From Pseudomonadota bacterium (GTDB taxonomy: Bacteria > Pseudomonadota > Alphaproteobacteria > Sphingomonadales > Sphingomonadaceae): 13,222 bases of DNA. The notes below the pieces were generated by a model, which worked only from the letters and a program-made list of their open reading frames with translations, was not told the origin of the DNA and searched no databases. Shown here in pieces: positions 5,872 to 11,316 of this stretch (positions are counted from its first letter, which is position 1; the number at the start of each line of letters is the position of its first letter). Made by a program: the position numbers and the translations under genes. The stretch covers positions 1 to 13,222 of the forward strand of contig JAEZCS010000222.1 in assembly GCA_023433445.1 (NCBI GenBank), in the 5' to 3' direction.

Positions 5872-8340
5872 TCAGAAACTTACCCCGACCTCGACACCGT
5901 AGGTTCGGCCACGTTCGTAGCTGGCAACGAGTTGCAACACCGGCGACCCGAAGGGATCGTAGCGTTCATTCAACAGGTTCTGCCCGAACAGGGAAAGCGA
6001 TGCTTTTGCTCCGCCCAAGGGCATGTCCACCCAGCCGATCCGTCCATCCACCAACCAATAGGCCTTGGTGAAGGCGTATCGGTTCAAATCCGCACTGTTT
6101 CCCGCCAGGTCGAAAAAGGGTGTCGAGACCAGCGGAGCACGGCTGCGATAGCGGCCATCGACGCGTGCCGAGATATGGCCGCCCATGCTCATGTCCGGGC
6201 TGTCATATTGGGCAGAGGCGCGGCCCTGCCACCTGGACGCGAAAGTTGTACGTGCGATGTCGGCAACTTCGACCCCATTCAGGATGAAGCTTTTATAATT
6301 GAGGTCAGTATAGCTCAGATTACCGCTTAGCGTCACCCCGCGCACAGGCACCAGATCGGCCTCAAGTTCGAACCCCTTGATGCTTGCCTTGCCCGCATTG
6401 TCGAAGAACTGGCGGCCGTTGATGAAGTTCTGGGTCTGCAGGTCCTTATAGTCGCTGTAGAACAAGGCGATGTTGGTCCGCAGCCTATTGCCCCAGCTTT
6501 GCGTCTTGAGGCCAAGCTCATAGGCCGTCAGCGTTTCCGGTTTGTACGGTATGCCGCTCAAAATGCCGCCAGCGACATAGCCAGTGGACACCTTGCCATA
6601 AGCCGTGACCTGATTGTTCGGCCTCCAGGTCAGGATGGCGGCCCAGGTCGCCTTCTTGTAATCGACCTTATAGTCGCCAATACCTAGCTGCCCACCTTGG
6701 CCGCCTGATACCGCGTAGATACGGTTTTCGCGCTTGTCGATGGTGTAACGCAGGCCACCTGTCAGATCGAGCGTGTCGGTCAGATGGTAGGTGAGTTGGC
6801 CATAGGCCGCGTAACTGTCATTGATCGCGCGCGTCCGTGTCAGGCCGCTGCCGAAAATACTGTCGAGCGACGGGTTGAAGTCCGCCGCATCAATGACGCC
6901 GTCGCCATTAATGTCGAAGGGCAGTGGGCCAACCGGCAAGCCGGGGATGACACCTACGGTCGATGTGTCGAGAACAACGCCGTTCGCAACGGGTTGAAAT
7001 ATGCCCAATATGTCGGTGGCGGGAGTGTTTTCATGGAAGTAGAAGAGGCCGGCAGTCAGGTCGAATGCTTCAGACGTGACCTGGACCTGAAACTCCTGGG
7101 TGAACTGCTTTTGGCTGGTCGATCGGGACGTCAGCAGGGAAAAGAAAGAATCATTGGGACCAGGGGCGTTAGCAGGGTCTAGGATGCCAGTAATATTCCC
7201 TGCGAGCAGGGCCTGAAATTGCGCGGTCGTAAAGCGCAGGCCGCCGGTCGCACCAAGGTCGTAGATGTTCGGATCCTGGCGGAACTTGCGATAGGCAGTG
7301 ATGCTCTTTAGCGTGATTTCATCGCTCACGGGATAGTTGAAAGTGAGGCTATGTCCTTGCGTCACCACATGTTCCGGGCTTGTGGCGTTGGCGACCGAGG
7401 TTAGCCGGTCGGTTGAAATATTGGTGATCCCGCCAAAGAGCGGTTGGAAGGCGATGATCGGCGCCAACAATTCTCCTGATGCATCCGGAATGACGCCGTA
7501 ACTTTGGATCGCCCGACCAGTGGAACGCGCATCGGTATAGTCGAAACGATAGTCCGCGGTCAGGTCGCCCAGATCCAGTCTTGCCGCGGCGCCCACGCCG
7601 TCGACATTGCGTTCACCAAGCCGGTCGGCAATGCGCTGCACGCCGAAGGAGGGGTCGCGCTGACGCAGGTCCAGCGTTCGGCCGCCCAAGAGGTTGCGAT
7701 AGTCGCCCTCAATTTCGTCATGCAAATAGGAGAGCTTGACCGACAAGGGGCCAAAGGCGGGCAGGTCGACGGAGAGCTTCGTTCGAAACGCATCATAATT
7801 GCCATAGGATATCGTCCCGCGAACGCCGAACTCACCCGATGGAGCAGCGGTCACAAGGCTGATCGCGCCACTGGTGGCGTTGCGGCCGAAAAGCGTCCCC
7901 TGCGGCCCGCGCAGCACTTCGACGCGTTGAATGTCTGACAGATCGAATATCGAACCTACCGTGCGCCCAATATAGACGCCGTCCAGATAGATGCCGACCT
8001 TTGGATCGACCGCATTGTTGGATGTGCCCGACGCTACACCACGTATGATTATGGTGGGATTGGATTGCAGGCCCTGCGTGTTGATCTGAAGACTGGGAGC
8101 CAGTCCAGCAAGGTTGCGTACATTGGTGACGCGAAGCTGGTCGAGTTGCTCCGCGCCGATGGCGGTCACGGCCACGGGCACCTTTTGCAGGCTTTCCTCG
8201 CGCCTTTGCGCTGTAACGATTATGTCGGCCAGCTGCCCCTGAACCGCGGCCTGCCCGGCCGGGTCGGCAGTCTGCGCCAGGGCCGCTGTCGTGGCGAACG
8301 ATGATATGCCCGCTAACGCAACGGCAATAAATGAACGCAT
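5872..8340 (-). CDS. TonB-dependent outer membrane receptor
   Basis: An 822-aa outer-membrane transporter for energised uptake. The start at 8340 has AAGGAAGGGG about 6 nt upstream, and a signal peptide follows (about 1-22, cleavage at ALA|Q); the longer frame from 8373 would put a charged segment before it. A TonB-box-like 'DIIVTAQRREE' (39-49) precedes a plug domain (about 50-165) with 'IIIRGV', 'VGIYLDGVYIGR' and 'VEVLRGPQGTLFGRNATSGAI'. A large beta-barrel follows, ending in a terminal Phe ('GVEVGVSF'). No N-terminal secretin/STN signalling domain is present, so it should not signal through a FecR-type anti-sigma factor. Within a probable extracellular loop lies a perfect EF-hand-like loop DINGDGVIDAAD (476-487). 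It is transcribed with the Coq4-like gene and lies downstream of the XRE regulator. Such receptors in sphingomonads import many organic compounds besides siderophores; the ligand is not predictable from sequence. Confidence 0.95.
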   Translation of the reverse strand: MRSFIAVALAGISSFATTAALAQTADPAGQAAVQGQLADIIVTAQRREESLQKVPVAVTAIGAEQLDQLRVTNVRNLAGLAPSLQINTQGLQSNPTIIIRGVASGTSNNAVDPKVGIYLDGVYIGRTVGSIFDLSDIQRVEVLRGPQGTLFGRNATSGAISLVTAAPSGEFGVRGTISYGNYDAFRTKLSVDLPAFGPLSVKLSYLHDEIEGDYRNLLGGRTLDLRQRDPSFGVQRIADRLGERNVDGVGAAARLDLGDLTADYRFDYTDARSTGRAIQSYGVIPDASGELLAPIIAFQPLFGGITNISTDRLTSVANATSPEHVVTQGHSLTFNYPVSDEITLKSITAYRKFRQDPNIYDLGATGGLRFTTAQFQALLAGNITGILDPANAPGPNDSFFSLLTSRSTSQKQFTQEFQVQVTSEAFDLTAGLFYFHENTPATDILGIFQPVANGVVLDTSTVGVIPGLPVGPLPFDINGDGVIDAADFNPSLDSIFGSGLTRTRAINDSYAAYGQLTYHLTDTLDLTGGLRYTIDKRENRIYAVSGGQGGQLGIGDYKVDYKKATWAAILTWRPNNQVTAYGKVSTGYVAGGILSGIPYKPETLTAYELGLKTQSWGNRLRTNIALFYSDYKDLQTQNFINGRQFFDNAGKASIKGFELEADLVPVRGVTLSGNLSYTDLNYKSFILNGVEVADIARTTFASRWQGRASAQYDSPDMSMGGHISARVDGRYRSRAPLVSTPFFDLAGNSADLNRYAFTKAYWLVDGRIGWVDMPLGGAKASLSLFGQNLLNERYDPFGSPVLQLVASYERGRTYGVEVGVSF
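6880..6915 (-). other. EF-hand/dockerin-like calcium-binding loop inside the TonB receptor
   Basis: Encodes D-I-N-G-D-G-V-I-D-A-A-D (receptor residues 476-487). Positions 1, 3, 5, 9 and 12 are D, N, D, D, D with Gly at 6 and a hydrophobic residue at 8, the canonical Ca2+-loop pattern. It lies in a low-complexity, Gly/Pro-rich stretch between predicted barrel strands, so probably in an extracellular loop. Confidence 0.6.
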
Positions 8341-8631
8341 GGCAATCCCCTTCCTTTCGTCGGGCGATGCCATCCCTCGATACGGCCGCGCTCTTTAAGA
8401 GCCCGGACCTTCGACCGCGACCAGATACGCCAACGCGCATCCAGCGACGGACGTTTGGCGGTGTGCCGCCATTATCTTCTTCCTGATGCAGCCTAGTCAG
8501 CGGCACGTAGCCGCGAGCCCCTTCTGCATCCTCTCCTGACAGCTTCAGCCAACGATGAGTTCTTCGGCAGCGCTGTCCTGTTTGCATGCAGCGTGTCTTG
8601 AAATGATCCCTTCGTCAAGCATTGTCAGCGA
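8341..8631 (-). promoter_or_regulatory. Upstream region of the TonB receptor
   Basis: A 291-nt gap between the regulator stop and the receptor start, both minus strand. Contents: the ATGATCCCTTC motif at 8603-8613, flanked by CTTGA (8597-8601) and TCAAG (8615-8619); a TTGACG that could be a -35 element on the minus strand (8613-8618) without a convincing -10; a hairpin TGGCGG-TGTG-CCGCCA at 8456-8471; a smaller hairpin GCTCT-TTA-AGAGC around 8390-8403; and the receptor ribosome binding site at about 8347-8356. No gene was recognised. The receptor may have its own promoter here or be read through from the regulator. Confidence 0.45.
8603..8613. promoter_or_regulatory. Candidate operator ATGATCCCTTC upstream of the TonB receptor
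   Basis: The 11-mer ATGATCCCTTC is identical to the one at 9385-9395 over the XRE regulator start, and its first 8 bases match 2399-2406 upstream of the amidohydrolase. It is bracketed by a CTTGA/TCAAG inverted repeat. The position about 260 nt before the receptor start fits a promoter-proximal operator. Binding is inferred only from recurrence. Confidence 0.35.
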
Positions 8632-9381
8632 TCAACGTGGTATGATCGGAGTGACCGGCGACGCGACCGCCAGGATGGCGTGCCATTCGCCGGGCAGAGC
8701 AGACGTGCGGCGGTCCAGCTGCGCGATTTCACGCAGTTCTGCCCTGAAACGCTCGATCCGTTCAGCAACGCGCGCAACGCCGACGGGAGAGAGCTTGACC
8801 GTCTCTACGCCAAAAATCGTATCGGGGTCGCCATAATCCAGATTGAAGAACAGATGCTTCATATGCTGCTCAAAATGCCGCCGCATCGGCTCGCGCTGCC
8901 AGACATGCGCTGGGTCGAGCCTGGCGCGGAGCCTTCCTCCCGGCAACCGGTCGATAAGCGCTAGTCTCTCCAGCCGCTCCACATGCTGAGCGATGCTTTC
9001 GGGAGGAATGCCGAAGCCTTCCTCGGCCTCGGAAACTGGCCATCCGGTGACGATGATGAAGAAGACAGTTGAGAGTTCCGGACTCGCTGTCAGCGCCTTT
9101 TCCTGGGCAAGCGTCAACTTGTCGGACGACCGGTCGCGAACCGCCGCCTCTTCGGCGATTTCGGTGAGCGTCGTATCGGCGAGCGCGCAGAGCTGCGAGA
9201 GAGTGCGCAGACCGAGCCCCCGCCCGTGCAGCCATCTTTTCACCGTGGCGGTGCCGACACCCAGCTTTTGTGAAACGTCCGCCTGGGTGAGACCGGCTGC
9301 TCGGAGTCGGCGGCGCAGCGTTGCGAGGAGGAGTTCATGTTCCATGCCGAAGGGGTCGCTGGACGGATGAGAGGGGCTCAT
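8632..9381 (-). CDS. XRE-family helix-turn-helix transcriptional regulator
   Basis: A 249-aa DNA-binding regulator. Residues about 13-80 form a Cro/C1-type HTH ('LTQADVSQKLGVGTATVKRWLHGRG'-like region, 31-55), followed by a winged-helix-like segment (about 105-157, 'TGWPVSEAEEGFGIPPESI' then 'LERLALIDRLPGGRLRARL') and a helical C-terminal part ('MRRHFEQHMKHLFFN', then a long amphipathic helix at about 200-225). The same order of parts occurs in a widespread proteobacterial XRE regulator family of about 240-250 aa; the ligand is unknown. The ATG at 9381 is preferred because GGAAGGGA lies 7 nt upstream; the in-frame ATG at 9441 has no clear ribosome binding site. It lies upstream of the TonB receptor on the same strand and divergent from the MaoC gene, so it probably controls this cluster. 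Its ribosome binding site lies in a hairpin and its start overlaps a possible leader ORF. Confidence 0.85.
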   Translation of the reverse strand: MSPSHPSSDPFGMEHELLLATLRRRLRAAGLTQADVSQKLGVGTATVKRWLHGRGLGLRTLSQLCALADTTLTEIAEEAAVRDRSSDKLTLAQEKALTASPELSTVFFIIVTGWPVSEAEEGFGIPPESIAQHVERLERLALIDRLPGGRLRARLDPAHVWQREPMRRHFEQHMKHLFFNLDYGDPDTIFGVETVKLSPVGVARVAERIERFRAELREIAQLDRRTSALPGEWHAILAVASPVTPIIPR

Positions 9382-9545
9382 CAGATGATCCCTTCCGTTG
9401 CGGGAAGGGTGATGTGTTTCAGCCGTCGCGCTAGATTGCATACTGCGATGTTTGATCGCGGACGCTTCCGTGATTGATATCCATCCCTCGACTCTTCGGC
9501 TGCACTATTTCGGTGCAGCCGAAGCTTGTTATCGTTGCCGGCCAT
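9381..9545 (-). CDS. Possible 54-codon leader ORF overlapping the XRE regulator start
   Basis: A minus-strand ORF begins at ATG 9545 (MAGNDNKLRLH...) after a very strong ribosome binding site (GAGGAAGGAGAGATC) and ends in TGA at 9383-9381, whose last base is the first base of the regulator ATG (TGATG). This arrangement is typical of translational coupling. Its final codons span a hairpin that contains the regulator's ribosome binding site. The product is 54 aa, basic and Arg-rich, with no recognised domain, signal peptide or membrane segment. Codon use is only weakly coding-like (third-position GC visibly below the main genes), so it could be a leader peptide, the decayed 5' end of a lost gene, or chance. 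No function is assigned. Confidence 0.4.
   Translation of the reverse strand: MAGNDNKLRLHRNSAAEESRDGYQSRKRPRSNIAVCNLARRLKHITLPATEGII
9385..9409 (-). promoter_or_regulatory. Hairpin enclosing the XRE regulator ribosome binding site, with ATGATCCCTTC motif
   Basis: On the minus strand CCCTTCC (9409-9403) pairs perfectly with GGAAGGG (9396-9390) across a 6-nt loop. The right arm is the regulator's Shine-Dalgarno sequence, 7-8 nt before its ATG, so folding would hide it until ribosomes on the upstream leader ORF open it. The plus strand of the same place carries ATGATCCCTTC (9385-9395), repeated upstream of the TonB receptor. Confidence 0.45.
9494..9524. other. 12-bp perfect inverted repeat in the XRE-MaoC divergent region
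   Basis: CTTCGGCTGCAC (9494-9505) and GTGCAGCCGAAG (9513-9524) are exact inverse complements with a 7-nt loop. It lies inside the possible leader ORF. No U-run follows on either strand, so it is not a standard intrinsic terminator; it could be an operator, a 5'-UTR hairpin or an attenuator-like element in the regulator transcript. Confidence 0.5.
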
Positions 9546-9745
9546 GATCTCTCCTTCCTCTTGTCTTTCTTAGAAGGGTAAGCGGGACGATACAGCTTAC
9601 AAGGCGGAAGTGAGCAGGTCTCTCGCTCTGGAGCATTTTCCTGTCGCAATCGGCAATTCTTGGGCATAGCTTGTATGAAGATGCTTGAGGCCGGTCCTGC
9701 CATGTTGGTTGGGCGGCGATCAATCTTGGCAGGAGAGGCGGACTT
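9546..9745. promoter_or_regulatory. Divergent promoter region between XRE regulator/leader and MaoC gene
   Basis: This 200-nt stretch must hold promoters for both directions. Visible elements: an inverted repeat GTAAGC (9578-9583) / GCTTAC (9595-9600) with an 11-nt spacer, suited to a dimeric regulator; TTCT-T-AGAA at 9567-9575; the leader ORF ribosome binding site at about 9549-9559; and the MaoC ribosome binding site AGGAGA at 9731-9736. No convincing -35/-10 pair was identified. Confidence 0.4.
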
Positions 9746-10198
9746 ATGAGCCAGTTTTTCGACGATCTTCAGGCGCGGTCGAACAAGGAAGATGTGTCGG
9801 ACTGGATCCTGATCAGCCAGGAGATGATCGACCAGTTCGCGGAAGCGACAAAGGACCATCAATATATTCATGTCGATCCTGAGCGTGCGAAGCTGTCCCC
9901 TTTCGGCGGGACCATCGCCCACGGGTTTCTGACGCTTTCACTGCTGCCATATCTTTGCGCTGATGCGCGCGGTGACATTGTTCCCGAGGGCGCAACCGAG
10001 ATCAACTATGGCAGCAACAAGCTCCGTTTTCTGTCACCGGTCCGATCGGGCAAGCGCGTGCGCGGCAGATTCAAGGCGCTGGAGATCGTGGAGAAGCGGC
10101 CAGGCCAGATACAGCTGACCACCGAGGCGACCGTTGAAGTCGAGGGTGAGGAAAAACCCGCGCTGATTTGCGAATGGATTACCCAGTTCAAGCTTTGA
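9746..10198 (+). CDS. MaoC-like / (R)-specific hydratase family protein
   Basis: A 150-aa single hot-dog-fold protein of the MaoC/(R)-hydratase group, which adds water to enoyl-CoA type double bonds or acts as a dehydratase. The hydratase-2 motif is intact: D37 and H42 in 'ATKDHQYIHVDPERAKLSPFG' have the catalytic Asp-x4-His spacing, followed by 'GTIAHGFLTLSLLPYL' (55-70). No signal peptide, so cytoplasmic. Start ATG 9746 has AGGAGA 9 nt upstream. Length matches typical single-domain members. It is transcribed away from the XRE regulator with a shared upstream region, so co-regulation is likely. It would suit a beta-oxidation-like step on a CoA thioester; the substrate is unknown. Confidence 0.9.
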   Translation: MSQFFDDLQARSNKEDVSDWILISQEMIDQFAEATKDHQYIHVDPERAKLSPFGGTIAHGFLTLSLLPYLCADARGDIVPEGATEINYGSNKLRFLSPVRSGKRVRGRFKALEIVEKRPGQIQLTTEATVEVEGEEKPALICEWITQFKL

Positions 10199-10316
10199 AG
10201 CGGAACTTGCCGGACAGCTCCAACAAAAAGCCGTGCCAATCAATTCCATCAAGGAAATGGTGAATTGAAACGGATTCTGGGAAAATGCGGGGAAAAACTG
10301 ACCTGGAGGTCAGAAT
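10199..10316. other. Convergent intergenic region after MaoC
   Basis: This 118-nt AT-richer gap between the MaoC stop and the stop of the small minus-strand gene holds the intrinsic terminator of the latter (10293-10313). No separate terminator for MaoC and no gene were seen. Confidence 0.5.
10293..10313 (-). terminator. Rho-independent terminator of the 80-aa gene
   Basis: On the minus strand, 3 nt after the stop codon, CTGACC-TCCA-GGTCAG (10313-10298) forms a perfect stem of 6 bp (7 bp counting the inner T-A pair) directly followed by TTTTT (10297-10293). This is a textbook intrinsic terminator. Its plus-strand copy has no U-run, so it serves mainly the minus-strand gene. Confidence 0.75.
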
Positions 10317-10559
10317 TCAGGCGGCGCTGTTGGTTTCGTGGATGCCGAAGGCCATGCGGGCGGCGTTGAGAGTGTAGGAATATTCTTCGCTGCCCGGAAC
10401 AAGATCATGCCAGTTCCTGCCCGACATGGCAGCGAAACTGTCCTGCCAGATCTTGCAGGCGACCAATTGAATTTCAGTCTCCGTGGGCGCGCGCTGCGCT
10501 TTGAGGCAGTCGCGCAAGAGGGCGTGAAAAACGGCGCCCCGCAGCGTTGGGTGGGTCAT
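10317..10559 (-). CDS. Small hypothetical protein, 80 aa
   Basis: An 80-aa protein that I do not recognise (MTHPTLRGAVFHALLRDCLK...). It appears soluble and mainly helical, without signal peptide or membrane segment, and contains two Cys (C18, C35) and three Trp/Tyr-rich patches. The start at 10559 is chosen because AGGAGAGG lies 7-8 nt upstream; the ATG two codons earlier is too close to it. A candidate promoter lies at 10609-10636 and a strong intrinsic terminator follows the stop, so this looks like a genuine single-gene unit. It faces the MaoC gene and has no evident link to it. Confidence 0.65.
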   Translation of the reverse strand: MTHPTLRGAVFHALLRDCLKAQRAPTETEIQLVACKIWQDSFAAMSGRNWHDLVPGSEEYSYTLNAARMAFGIHETNSAA

Positions 10560-10608
10560 TGGCATCCTCTCCTGGCAGCCAGCGCTTTGTCCAGCTTGCC
10601 GTAAGGGA

Positions 10609-10636
10609 AAGTTGCACAGCGGAAAAAGCGCGTCAA
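10609..10636 (-). promoter_or_regulatory. Candidate sigma-70 promoter of the 80-aa gene
   Basis: On the minus strand TTGACG (10636-10631) and CAACTT (10614-10609) are 16 nt apart, about 50 nt upstream of the start codon. The -35 is good for an alphaproteobacterium; the -10 is weak. Confidence 0.3.
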
Positions 10637-10743
10637 GCATAGCCCGAAATATCCACGCCGACAGCGCTGCCCTCCTAACCTGTCATAATAACTGCGATCA
10701 GCGTTGGACCTGCCGAACTGCCCGACCTTGAGATAAGTCGTTA

Positions 10744-10785
10744 AAAGCGAAGGCGGATTGCCATGCGACAACCCGCCTTTGCTTT
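10744..10785. terminator. Long imperfect hairpin, possible terminator
   Basis: AAAGCGAAGGCGG (10744-10756) pairs with CCGCCTTTGCTTT (10773-10785): 13 bp with one G-U in the plus-strand RNA (an A-C mismatch in the minus-strand RNA), 16-nt loop. Read on the minus strand the stem ends in CGCTTTTAA, which resembles an intrinsic terminator and could end transcripts from the 59-aa gene 170 nt upstream. No gene on the plus strand needs it. Confidence 0.4.
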
Positions 10786-10899
10786 GCGACCATGAAAAGA
10801 AGAATTTGACGCCTGCGCGCAGGGTGCGTGGTTCACGAATCGACTCAGCTGTCCTTCGACCGGGTCCGCATCGACCGCCTAGACGATTCCTGCGTGTGG

Positions 10900-10935
10900 T
10901 CTCCCGAGATGCCAGCTTTCGATGGCATGACGGGG
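10900..10935. repeat. Degenerate copy of a sphingomonad-type dispersed hairpin repeat
   Basis: The segment GAGATGCCAGCTTTCGATGGCATGACG closely resembles, with a few changes, the interspersed palindrome of the form GAGATCCCAGC-TTTC-GCTGGGATGACG that I know from sphingomonad and related genomes. Here ATGCCA (10908-10913) and TGGCAT (10922-10927) still pair around the TTTCGA core. Only one copy is in this window, so repetition cannot be shown here. Confidence 0.35.
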
Positions 10936-10955
10936 AGCGGTTCTTCGCGCTTAGA

Positions 10956-11135
10956 TCAATTGAGGGTCGCACCTCGTTCTCTCTGGAGGCGGAGTGCCAT
11001 GGCTTGGTAGCGGACGGCGCGTTCATTGTGGAGGGCGATGGTTGCGGGGTGCGCGCCGCGCAGGCGGGCTTCCCTGGCTCGCCGCGCTTCCTGGGCGGCA
11101 CAAGCGGATAAATGTGATGCGTCATTGGGGCGCAT
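10956..11135 (-). CDS. Small hypothetical protein, 59 aa
   Basis: A 59-codon minus-strand ORF from ATG 11135 to TGA 10958-10956, preceded by a purine-rich site (AGAGGACAAGGG). The product starts MRPNDASHLSACAAQEARRA and continues as a probable amphipathic helix rich in Ala, Arg and Leu, ending in an ALRLQRERG-like segment. Codon third positions are mostly G/C, unlike the surrounding intergenic DNA, which favours a real gene. It resembles in composition small helical hypothetical proteins found in sphingomonads, but I cannot name a family. No signal peptide or membrane segment. Function unknown. Confidence 0.5.
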   Translation of the reverse strand: MRPNDASHLSACAAQEARRAREARLRGAHPATIALHNERAVRYQAMALRLQRERGATLN

Positions 11136-11316
11136 AACCCTTGTCCTCTCTTAATTCTTATGGCCCGAACGATAACGTCGGCCCGTTTCCCACCGCCATT
11201 AAGCATGTTAATGCGGCAAAGCTTCTGTTTTTTGACGCCAGTCTGGCAAATGATGTCCGAAGAGGATTTTCTCGGCTTTTCAGGTATTTGAGCGCCAAAA
11301 TGGCTCGGATTTGCTA
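11136..11316. promoter_or_regulatory. Upstream region of the 59-aa gene, with two inverted repeats
   Basis: The 181-nt gap between the LysR stop and the 59-aa gene contains CATTAA (11197-11202) / TTAATG (11208-11213) with a 5-nt spacer, and GCCAG-T-CTGGC at 11237-11247. Both are operator-like but weak evidence alone. A T-run (TTTTTT, 11228-11233) is not preceded by a clear stem. No gene was seen. Confidence 0.35.

Larger units (their letters stand above)
10560..10955. other. Long intergenic stretch between the two small genes
   Basis: These 396 nt hold the upstream region of the 80-aa gene, a 13-bp hairpin (10744-10785) and a degenerate dispersed-repeat copy around 10900-10935. Open frames here have no convincing ribosome binding site or protein-like composition. 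The stretch AATCGACTCAGCTGTCC (about 10839-10855) and what follows looks like repeat-derived sequence rather than a gene. Confidence 0.45.

Noticed and set aside
7832..8587. Minus-strand 251-codon frame over the TonB receptor start
   Set aside because: Out-of-frame reading of the signal peptide and plug region, which are clearly coding in the receptor frame.
9382..9441. Longer XRE regulator starting at ATG 9441
   Set aside because: No ribosome binding site before 9441 and the extra 20 residues lie before the HTH domain; ATG 9381 has a good site. Not fully excluded.
9431..9922. Minus-strand 163-codon frame between the XRE and MaoC genes
   Set aside because: It overlaps the MaoC gene antisense and has no protein-like motif; only the shorter leader ORF in a different frame has a strong ribosome binding site.
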